From: Eurosta solidaginis
Taxonomy: Eukaryota > Arthropoda > Insecta > Diptera > Tephritidae
NCBI RefSeq assembly: GCF_040869045.1
Contig: NC_090319.1
Location: 228,756,490-228,820,489 of the forward strand
DNA length: 64,000 nucleotides
Direction of reading: 5' to 3'
Shown here: piece by piece, positions 9,806 to 18,304 of the stretch
Position numbering within the stretch: position 1 is the first letter of the stretch
Layout: each line of letters starts with the position of its first letter
The notes under the pieces: generated by a model
Told to the model about the DNA's origin: nothing
What the model saw: the letters and a program-made list of their open reading frames with translations, nothing else
The model's database searches: none
Program-made: the position numbers and the translations under genes

Positions 9806-11043
9806 GGAGAATTGCTATTTATATTTTGAGCCTTGGCAATTGTTTGACGCGTCGCGACACCATCTGACGTTTTCAATTGAAAGTTTGACGTTTTTAAGCA
9901 TAACCTTCTTCAAAAAATTTTGACATTTGAGCACAACTTGTGTTGTTTACAGTATCTTAAAAATTGTATCTTAGCGAAGAAATGGAATTAACTTGTGAAA
10001 ATTGTCGTGCGATGATTTTTACGACTTTCGACGTGGATTATCAAGACAGGAGTGCTTTCAACAACTTACTTCCACTTTTGGTGATGGAGTCCCATCCTTT
10101 GCCACTGTGAAACGCTGGTATAACGAATTCCATTGTGGCCGCCGTTCGCTCAGGGACGAAAGTCGTGAAGGTCGTCCAAAATCAGTTGTTGTGCAACAAA
10201 ACATTGACGCTGTGCGCGAACTTATATGGCAAGATCGTCATACGACTTATCGTTACATTTAGTTATCCCTGGGCATTAGTATGACGAGCATCAATAAGAT
10301 ATTGCATGATCAATTAGCCGTGAAAAAAATTTTTCGCGTTGGATCCCGCATAATTTGACAAAAGCTCAAAAAGATGCTCGTGTAATTTGGTGCCAAGAAA
10401 TGCTCAAGAAATACAATCGCGGTGCATCAAAAGCTGTATATAACATCTACGCAGGTGGTGAATCTTGGATATATGCGTATGAGTCCGAAACAAAACAGCA
10501 ATCTACTGTATGGGTGCCAAATCCGACAAAAGTGATTCGTGCGCGGAGCACTTCGAAGCAAATGATCGCCTGTTTCTTCGGAATAAATGGACATGTGGCT
10601 ACCGTGCCATTAGAGCAATGAAGAACGATGAATTCCGAATGGTACACAACCATTTGCGAAGGATCATTCTTCATCATGACAATGCCAGCTCTCAGACATC
10701 GGCTGAAACAACCGTCTATTTGACTGGCCAAAACGTCGAATTAATGAGTCACCCTCCGTACAGCCCTAATTTGGCGACAATTTACTACTTTTTATTTCCG
10801 CAAACCAAGAATAAATTGCGTGGCCAACGTTTTTCGGCGCCTGAAGAAGCCGTTGACGCATTCAAAAACCATGTTTTGGAGATACCTCAATCGGAGTGGA
10901 AAAAGTGCTACGAAAATTGGTTTGAACGCATGCAAAAGTGTATTCATTATCATGGAAAATACTTCGAAAAACAATAAAGCCATTTTCGATATTAAATTAC
11001 TGTATTTTCATTAGTAGGCTCAAAATATAAATAGCAACTCTCG
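9806..11043 (+). mobile_element. mariner-family transposon, inactive
   Basis: A 1238-bp element with terminal inverted repeats of about 28 bp (left TTGCTATTTATATTTTGAGCC, complement at right), flanked by the TA target duplication at 9804-9805 and 11044-11045, inside gypsy-A RT. It carries one decayed transposase gene. Confidence 0.95.
9982..10977 (+). pseudogene. mariner transposase, catalytically dead
   Basis: Would encode a mariner transposase of about 340 residues. The N-terminal helix-turn-helix region DFRRGLSRQECFQQL...VKRWYNEF is at 10023-10130, RRSLRDESREGRPKSV follows, then a stop in TYRYI at 10261, a frameshift near 10340 and another near 10515. The catalytic triad is gone: the first Asp motif reads GGESWIYAY instead of GDESWIYAY (about 10453-10482), the second Asp survives in ILHHDNASS (near 10670-10695), and the third, 35 residues later, is Tyr in NLATIYYF. 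A segment in the middle is also missing. It ends YFEKQ before the stop. Confidence 0.9.
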
Positions 11044-11045
11044 TA

Positions 11046-12030
11046 TACCTAATTCAGAAATACTATGCCCTAGAAAATAAATTCTAGTAACACCGAAAAT
11101 GCATTTATTTGGTTAACATTCAAACCATATTCAGACAAACGTTCAAAAATTATACGGAGATCTTTAAAGAAAGGCATTCAAATTAACTCAAACATGCCAA
11201 AAGGAGTAGTAATCGCCGTTTTATAAATATCTTCTTCTGCCATTGGAAGTACAAGATCTAAGTTTGAAAATATCTTTTTGAACTTAGATTCATATGAAAA
11301 TGCTGAATATGTGGTAAAGGATAGCGGTCAGAAACAGTAACAGTATTAAATCTTCTAAAATCACCACGGGGACGCCAATCATTACTCTCTTGTTTTGGTA
11401 CTAAATGAAGTGGTGATGCTACAGAGGAACTTGATGATCTACAACTTCCAGTTTTTACAGGAAAATCAGATTCAGTTTTAGCTACATTAAATTTGATTGA
11501 GTCTAGACTTCTTGGCTTTGAGAAAGGAAGGTTGCCTTCTGCAACAAGTCTATGAACTGTGGTATGTTTAAACGGTTTCGAATAATTTGGCTCAGCTATA
11601 CAATTTTTTGTATTGATCTTCTACCGAAAAAAATTTTGTGAGATATTACAATAGTACGAAATTGTATTAACAGATAAATCTGTTAATGGATCTACTAAAC
11701 ATTTGCTTTTTATATCAATGAGAAGTCCATATTTGCCTAAAAGTTCGCGCCTCTAATCGGTTTCGCTATATCAGCGACCAAAAACACAAAAGGAAATTCT
11801 CGCCTTAAACATAAATTAACATTTACAAGTTTTTTCCCAATGTACAAATCGTTGAACCGTTAGCTGCCGTTAATATAATATCTGATGATTTTTTTGTACA
11901 CGGGAATTTTGATACTTGAAGCACTGAAATTTCTGCCCCACTATCAACCAAAAACTTAAATTTTTCTTTGTCAAATAAGCGACGAGTTGATGCTTCGGAA
12001 ATTCCGTTATTCGTCGCTGCAACAACGGAA
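11046..12030 (-). pseudogene. gypsy-A: protease and reverse transcriptase
   Basis: Minus strand, from right to left: protease with VDSGAEISVL at about 11925-11955 (active-site Asp-Ser-Gly) and LTAANGSTI near 11880; then RT with DRYPLPHI near 11320 and EEDIYKTAITTPFGMFE near 11190-11240; then FLGHSISE at 11055-11075, ending at the mariner. The RT catalytic YxDD block is not found, so the palm is partly deleted. Several stops and shifts. The protease sits directly downstream of the zinc knuckle, as in gag-pol fusions of this group. Confidence 0.8.
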
Positions 12031-12034
12031 CATT

Positions 12035-12800
12035 TTAGTTTGTTGGATTACCATTTTTCACAAACGCACGGTTCTTCACATCTCCTAGCTTTATTTCCGA
12101 ACTTGCAGTGATGTCTACATAACCAGTTGGGATTATCAGGAGATATCTAACAGGACTTCTAAAACTACTACTTGTTGAACGTGATCTTGAATAATTCTTA
12201 CTAATTTCTTTCCTAATTTCACTTAATTCTAAAGATAGTTTTTGAAAATTTTCACAAATCAAAGATGTTGTCTTAACCAAATTAGTAATAACGTAGTTTT
12301 CTCCTTTTGAATTTTGAGAACAATTTACCAAAGCAATTTCATTTTTGTTGATAATTTCCTAAACGTTATCAGCTAGTTTAGTTAAATCATTTAAGTCATT
12401 GGAATTTGAGCTTGTTAAAATTACATTCAAATTTTTTGGTAATTTACGCATCCAAAATTTCTTTAAAATTTCTTGGGTGAATTTAGAACCAGAAAGCAGA
12501 ACTAGAGATCGGTAAAATACTGAAGGCTTACGATCACCCATTTCAGAATCGGACAACGCTTTATCTAACTTCGCATTCTCGCTTAAGGAATGTTTTTTAA
12601 TCAAATATTTTTTTAATGCAGAATATTTATTTATTTTCGGCGGATTTTGAATAAAATCTAAAATGGTCATAATGACTTCCTGAGGTAATGCAGTAATAAT
12701 ATACTCGAAGTTAGTTCTTTCTTGAGTAATTTTTTTTGTTTGAAAACTTGTCCAAAACTGAGGAAGTTGTGACGGACTTATTTTTGCTGAGGTATGCCCG
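12035..12800 (-). pseudogene. gypsy-A: gag with zinc knuckle
   Basis: Capsid-like gag of a Ty3/gypsy element. From 12800 leftwards: LPQFWTSFQTKKITQERTNFEYIITALPQE, then ILDFIQNPPKINKYSALKKYLIKKHSLSENAKLDKAL, GDRKPSVFYRSLVLLSGSKFTQEILKKFWMRKLP, and a His/Cys cluster WLCRHHCKFGNKARRCEEPC near 12060-12130 in a shifted frame. That cluster is the variant nucleic-acid-binding finger common in this gag type. At least one stop near 12359 and one shift break the gene. Confidence 0.8.
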
Positions 12801-12829
12801 GTCCGTCCAGGGTTCCTATAGTTGGTGGG

Positions 12830-13300
12830 AGAACCTATTCCGATTGAAATAAATAAACAAAAGAGTTCCTAAAAACGTTATAAGGTTTATTTAAAAATTC
12901 AATGTCCTTAATAGCTACTCCTATTCTCTGTCCTTGTCTAGATAAGAGTAGTTGAGGTAGAACCCCTCTGCTAAGCTCTCCGTCAGTGGGAGTAGAAACC
13001 TCCTACTGAATATAAAACTAATCACGAAATGAAGTATAAACCTTCAGGTCGTGTTCTGGTCAGTGGTAGAAGCCCATTGACTCATATGCCTATCTCCTAG
13101 CTTCTGATCTTACAAGCTAATGTTTCGCCCTTATATACGATTTCATACGCCGGCGGACGGTTATTTCCTAAAAACAATTCATCAGTAATAATTCCTCCGT
13201 TATAAAATTATGTAGGACTGCGCGCAGGCAGTCAGTAATTTTACAATAAGAATTATAGCAATTATAAAAGGTGGAAATGCAAAAATCTACTTTCGCTGGA
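12830..13300 (-). promoter_or_regulatory. gypsy-A: putative 5' LTR with promoter
   Basis: Read on the minus strand, TATATAAGGGCG at about 13127-13138 is followed about 30 bp later by an initiator-like GATCAG at 13104-13109, then a poly(A)-type AATAAACC near 12880-12890, then the start of gag. This is the order of an LTR promoter and leader. The outer LTR end was not located. Confidence 0.5.
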
Positions 13301-14435
13301 TTCTATTAGTATATACATACTCTTATATGCTAACATACGTTTTCCCTTCTTCCATTATCATGCCTATGGTTTGTACCTATGTATGTATATATATATATAT
13401 ATGCATACTTTCGATCATGTAGGATAATCTGCTATCCCGGCATTTGTATCCCAATTTTCGGGAGCCCTAATATACATAACGAACAATAATGTACCTAATC
13501 TCTTACATACATTTGTTGTATGCCTACCGTGTTTGCCAATCTTCGGTTTACCTATTGAATTCAATCATTTGTGTTAATGCGTATGTTCGCTGTCGCTTGT
13601 TTCTGGTGGTGCGTTGGCCTCGCTTGATGCTTTCGACTTCTGCTTACGGCGTGCGTTGCTGTGTCGTATGCTCGTGTGTAAGTATGTATAGAAAAGTTCC
13701 AATTAGTAGCGGCGCTTATTTTGGCGACTTTTGCTGCTGATCTTCGTTTATCCAAATTATTATGTATGTTGTATTTGTAGCTGAGTGCATTGGATGCACA
13801 AAGGGTTGGTTGCCCGGCGCAATTTTATGTTTTTGTGCGTTTCCACTTCCCTTCCAAATGTTTTAGTGTATGTTAGGGTGACCTATATTTGAAATTTATG
13901 TGGGCGAAAAATGTAAATATTTTGCTTGCGTGCAAAAGTGCGCAAGTCTGGTTTGTCCTTCAATTTAGTAAATAATAATTCAATATACAACCGCATATAT
14001 GTATTTTGACGTGTAATTCATAAAGATATAATTCATGTCATAAAAATGTATAAATGTTAAATTCAGAGTTAAATTCAATCACTGTATAACATGTATGTAA
14101 AAATGAAAAAATAGGTATATGTTGTGAGGGTACAAAACCCCCGGTTTTATTATTTTGGTTCGCAAATGGAATTATTAGGTCATTTTGTGAAGAAACGCCT
14201 TCTAAATCAATAAGCGAATCGTTCACCCGATGTGTTGTTGTAGATGTGTGTCTGTCGTTTGGTGGCGTGCGAAGTATAATTGAAATGGAATGTCAAAAAT
14301 TTATTTTTAAAATAACTTTCAAAACTCTACGTTATTAAATACAAAATATTCTTTGAAACTTAGAGAATAGAGTTTACAACTCTTTAAAATGTATTAAATT
14401 GTAATTTTAGATAGATTTTAATTAATATAGCTATA
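13301..14435. other. No gene recognised
   Basis: Contains a short TA-rich microsatellite near 13385-13402 and several short open frames (for example 13489-13740) with no family resemblance. An imperfect block at 14405-14435 leads into the repeat family that follows. Confidence 0.45.
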
Positions 14436-14994
14436 TATATACAATTAAAGTATATGAAAATTTATATAAATAGTTCTCAATAATGTGATACAGCTCACCA
14501 TTACTTTCTTATTTTGATTTGTTGTTGTTATTCTTACCGTTTGTTATTGTTGTTGCTTGATTACGCATTCATTATTGCCGTTTTACTAATCTTGTTTCGT
14601 CTTGCCAATTTTGTTGTAATTGTTTTTGTTTTAATATGGTTTGTGTTATTTTCACTTCCGCTTTGATGTATGTTTATTGATACGAGTCGGACCCGTGCGC
14701 ATATTGCGCAACCAATATAAAAGTCGCTTATCAAATATCAACAGAAATCAGCTGTTCTATCAATTAATTAAAATTTACAGCTTGCGCTGCCATCTGGCTT
14801 ATGGTAGCAACTGACGGTAATGCAGTGCAAATATTCACAATAGTGCCAGAGTACAAATATATTTCTTTGTGTGCTCACAATCGTTATTTTTAACAAATTA
14901 TTTTAATAAAATATAGCTAAACAAAAGCACTACGACCAAAATTGCCCAAAGCTCGCTAGTACATACATAAAAACAGTAATTAGAAATAATATAT
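14436..14994 (+). repeat. Promoter-bearing repeat, copy 1 (long form)
   Basis: Matches 21411-21966 over its length: TATATGAAAATTTATATAAATAG at the left, then GCTTGATTACGCATTC, then from 14682 a 313-bp module opening ACGAGTCGGACCCGTGCGC. The module carries CAACCAATATAAAAG (CCAAT next to TATA) and an initiator-like ATCAGCTG about 30 bp later, plus the nested palindrome TGCGCATATTGCGCA. It looks like a promoter region of an unidentified element. Confidence 0.7.
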
Positions 14995-15229
14995 ACGAGC
15001 CGGACCCGTGCGCACCTTGCGCAACCAATATAAAAGTATCTTATCAAATATCAACAAAAATCAGCTGTACTATCAATCAGTTAAAACTTACAGCTTGCGC
15101 TGCCATATAGCGTATGATAGCACGTGCCAGTAATGCAGTGAAAATATTCACAATAGTGCCATAGTACAAATAGATTTCTTTGTGTGCTCACAATCGTGTA
15201 TTTTTAACAAATTATTTTAATAAAATATA
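14995..15229 (+). repeat. Promoter-bearing repeat, copy 2, left part
   Basis: Second 313-bp module in direct tandem with copy 1, opening ACGAGCCGGACCCGTGCGC with the same CCAATATAAAAG and TCAGCTG. It is interrupted at 15229 by the Penelope-like element and resumes at 17338-17485. Confidence 0.75.
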
Positions 15230-15276
15230 ATTTGATAATTTTGATTGAGCTTTAGGCCAGATTATTGAATAAAACT

Positions 15277-15629
15277 TGGAGGCAATGATGTCGATAGCCG
15301 CATCCACGGGAATGCTGGGAAACAAAGAAACCACGTCAAACGACACCAAACTCTCATCATCGTAAATGTATGTGTCTTTAACTTTTCCTTTGAACTCTGT
15401 GGAATCTTTGACATTGTACTTCGAAGATTTTGTAATATTTTTAAATATGTAGTCCGTATACTTAAAAATATTACAAAATCTTCGAAATACAATGCCAAAG
15501 ATTCCACAGAGTTCAAAGAAAAAGTTAAAGACACATACATTTACGATGATGAGAGTTTGGTGTCGTTTGACGTGGTTTCTTTGTTTCCCAGCATTCCCGT
15601 GGATGCGGCTATCGACATCATTGCCTCCA
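15277..15629. repeat. Large inverted repeat, 168-bp arms, 17-bp loop
   Basis: Arms 15277-15444 and 15462-15629 are reverse complements with only a few mismatches and a 17-bp spacer, so the single strand could form a long hairpin. The right arm is the coding start of the Penelope RT. Confidence 0.9.
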
Positions 15630-16230
15630 GGTGGACTGACATTAAAGAGCACACATGTGTAACAAAAGGATTATTCATCAACATATTAAAATTTTCCGTG
15701 AGGGACAATAGATATCTTAAATACAACGACAAAATTTACGAACAACGATCAGGTATGCCAATGGGATCTCCAGCCTCCCCAGTGATAGCTGACATTGTTT
15801 TAGATGAACTGCTAACAAGATTCGAGATGGAATCAAAAAGCAAACCCCGATTGCTAACCAAATACGTTGACGACTTATTTGCCATCGTCAAAACGAGCGA
15901 AATGGAAAACATGCTTAAACTACTTAATACATATTACAAATCCATACGATTTGCTATGGAAGTGGAGAAAAACAACAGACTTCCCTACCTTGACACATTA
16001 ATAATTAAAAATAATAATAAGTTATACATTGATTGGTATAAAAAACAAACAGCTTCGGGTAGACTTATCAATTATAATTCGAAACACGCACCCAACACTA
16101 TTTTGAACATAGCGAAAAATTTTATAAGAAGGGTTCTTAACATAAGTGATAAGATGTTTCACAACAAAAACATAGCCATAATTAGAAAACCCTGGAACAA
16201 AATTCTTTTCCCAGGTCCCTTATAAACAAA
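15541..16230 (+). pseudogene. Penelope-like reverse transcriptase, N-truncated
   Basis: RT palm of the Penelope class. Seen in order: SFDVVSLFPSIPVDAAIDII (motif A, Asp near 15568), YEQRSGMPMGSPASPVIADIV (motif B, about 15735-15800), TKYVDDLFAIV (motif C with the YVDD active site, about 15860-15892), and PYLDTLI near 15985 (thumb side). A full protein of this class has a few hundred residues before motif A; here the frame starts at the inverted duplication. A frameshift near 16210 separates it from the endonuclease part. Confidence 0.85.
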
Positions 16231-16824
16231 CTGATTCACAAACATCACACAGCGAACGCCAATAATAATACAACCGAGAAAGGTGATAAAATTTATAAAT
16301 CAATGACATATATCCCGGGAGTGTCTGAAAGAATCAAGGGTTCAAATTTATATGACAAAGAGAAATGTGAAATCGCGTTTACTTACAACAACACTCTACG
16401 ACCAATTTATAGTAATTTAAAGGACAAAATACCAAATCATGAGAAATCCAACGTGGTGTACAAAATTCCATGCAACGGCGACGGGTCCCACGTATGCGAA
16501 CAAGTATATGTAGGGACAACTAAACTTAAACTAAAGACGAGGCTTTCCGCCCACAAATCGAATATTAAATTGAGAAATAATAATCCAGAAAACAAGACAG
16601 CATTGGCTGCGCATTGCAAATACACGGGACAGTATCCAGATTTTGAAAACGTAACCATTCTGGAACATGAAAAACATTATAATAAGCGCTTTATTTTAGA
16701 AACCTTACACATTTTGAACACCCCTAATGATATAAAAATGAATTTTAAATCAGATGTAGACCATTGTGCACAAACCTACAGAAATTTGGTCTTAAAACAA
16801 CAACATCACGCTGCTGTCAGTTAA
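16231..16824 (+). pseudogene. Penelope-like GIY-YIG endonuclease domain
   Basis: C-terminal part of the Penelope polyprotein, in a frame shifted from the RT. VVYKIPCNGDG (about 16456-16488), EQVYVGTTKLKLKTRLSAHK (about 16498-16557, with the family's YVGTT in place of YIG and the catalytic-type Arg) and a conserved H/C spacing mark the domain; LETLHILNTP follows near 16700. The linker YKSMTYIPGVSERIK precedes it. It ends at TAA 16822-16824. Confidence 0.8.
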
Positions 16825-16894
16825 GCACACTCACTAAACTTAAGCTGGAACAATAACTCTAGCAATGCTGAGAGCATAACATACATTAAATACG

Positions 16895-16900
<6 letters not shown>

Positions 16901-16941
<41 letters not shown>
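16901..16941. repeat. (TA)n microsatellite
   Basis: About 20 TA units in the Penelope 3' untranslated region. Confidence 0.9.
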
Positions 16942-16946
<5 letters not shown>

Positions 16947-17337
16947 TAACTTTTGTTGACACATTTTTTATTGTATACATATGTTTTTTGTTTACACTTG
17001 CGGTACATGAAATTGTTTATATTCGCGGGAGTTTTTGATTTATCTTTATTTATATTTTTCGCTCTTTTGTTTTTACTAAAATTATGTTGTCATAATTTCT
17101 GTTCAGTCGATCATACATATCCATATGTGTAAGTCGTATTTTGTATATTTAAAAATGTTAATTGTTTTCTTTTCGTAGATTCTTGATGATGACTTCAGAT
17201 TGAAGTCGAAATATCGAAAAATAAATATATTTTGAATACTACTAAAAAAGAAGTTTTATTCAATAATCTGGCCTAAAGCTCAATCAAAATTATCAAATTA
17301 TATTAAACAAGGCTATTAAATTTACTAATAAAATATA

Positions 17338-17583
17338 GCTAAACAAAAGCTCTACGACCAAAATTGCCCAAAGCTCGCTAATAGCCCGAATCTCCATCTT
17401 TACAACCAAAACTTTATTTATAGTGGATTCCAAATAAGAGCGAAAAAGGGACCCGTACATAAAAACAGCAATTAGAAATAATATATACGAGCCGGACCCG
17501 TGCGCACCTTGCGCAACCAATATAAAAGTATCTTATCAAATATCAACAGAAATCAGCTGTTCTATCAATTAATTAAAATATAT
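17338..17583 (+). repeat. Promoter-bearing repeat, end of copy 2 and start of copy 3
   Basis: 17338-17485 continues copy 2 after the Penelope insertion; 17486 opens a third module (ACGAGCCGGACCCGTGCGC, CCAATATAAAAG, TCAGCTG) cut at 17583 by the LTR element. Confidence 0.7.
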
Positions 17584-18245
17584 TGTTACGAATATTAGCA
17601 AAACTAAGGAGTGCTGCCAGCTCTAAGCCGATCTAAGCAGTAACGTGAATGCACATCAATAATACAATCATTATGTATCTACATAAACGAATAAATAATT
17701 GCGTCTACACATATGTACACATTCCGACGAGCAACATTTACATACAAGGCAGCGAGAGATGAGATGTCACAAACCGATGAATTTACTTATACGCTTATGT
17801 GTGTGTGGGAGACTGTAAACTACAAACACATGCATATACCTTATCTGAGTTGTCACAAGAGAGAGCAATAATTTGTGCACGTAGTTGTGGCTGGCGATTT
17901 TGTAGCCGAAACAACTAGTAACTTCTGGAAATCGAAGAGCCTAGAAGTATGCAGCGTAAACTATAAAAGCGATGCAGGCGAGTAAGAAGTAATTCAGTTT
18001 GAGTTGAGCTATCAATCAGTTACTGATTAAGCACGCGATCTGGCGGCCAATAGTAGAGTTTCATTTGCGTTATCAATCAGTTTGGTTATTAAGCCAGCGA
18101 GTAGCAAAGTATAAGTGTTATTGTGAAGTACTTTAATAAAGGCCATTTTTCCATTATTCAATATTGGAGTTATTTATTCAACAGTTTAGTGATTCGAACT
18201 TAGCAAAGGATTGCAAATAAGAGGATTTGAAGTAAATTCGTTACA
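17584..18245 (+). repeat. 5' LTR (662 bp)
   Basis: Begins TGTTACGAATATTAGC and ends TTCGTTACA (TG...CA). Holds TATAAAAG at 17962-17969, an initiator-like TTCAGTTT at about 17993-18000 and AATAAA at about 18133. Confidence 0.95.
17962..17998 (+). promoter_or_regulatory. LTR core promoter
   Basis: TATAAAAG with TCAGT 32 bp downstream, the usual spacing for an insect TATA-plus-initiator promoter; the 3' LTR carries the same elements. Confidence 0.7.
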
Positions 18246-18247
18246 AT

Positions 18248-18262
18248 TGGTGTCAGAAGAGG
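18248..18262 (+). promoter_or_regulatory. Primer-binding site, tRNA-Leu type
   Basis: TGGTGTCAGAAGAGG two bases after the LTR complements the 3' end of a Leu tRNA (CCA plus TGACA and acceptor side) with one mismatch-type change. Confidence 0.65.
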
Positions 18263-18304
18263 AATTGTTGAATAAATTCCGAAGATTGGGAATACAACTT
18301 GGAC

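Larger units (their letters stand above)
4385..13300 (-). mobile_element. gypsy-A: old Ty3/gypsy retrotransposon broken by four insertions
   Basis: Collinear minus-strand parts appear in the order expected of one element: LTR-like promoter (about 13.1 kb), gag (12.36-12.80), zinc knuckle (12.05-12.16), protease (11.70-11.99), RT (11.05-11.34, continuing at 9717-9803 and 9251-9346), RNase H (7.80-8.29) and integrase tail (4.39-4.92). Interruptions are mariner 9806-11043, SINE 9355-9708, piggyBac 8290-9250 and an LTR-type element about 4921-7794. The reading frame picks up on the far side of the mariner and the SINE, which shows they entered a once continuous gene. Stops and shifts occur in most parts. 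Confidence 0.8.
15230..17325 (+). mobile_element. Penelope-like retroelement with inverted terminal duplication
   Basis: A 2.1-kb element flanked by a perfect 12-bp duplication TAATAAAATATA (15218-15229 and 17326-17337). It encodes RT and GIY-YIG parts in order. Its first about 215 bp are an inverted copy of its own sequence: 15230-15276 complements its 3' end (about 17253-17300), and 15277-15444 complements 15462-15629 at the RT start. Inverted or pseudo-LTR arrangements are a known feature of Penelope-like elements. The RT lacks its N-terminal part, so the copy is truncated. Confidence 0.85.

Noticed and set aside
13489..13755. Possible small gene on either strand
   Set aside because: No start or splice context, no domain, and composition like surrounding AT-rich spacer.
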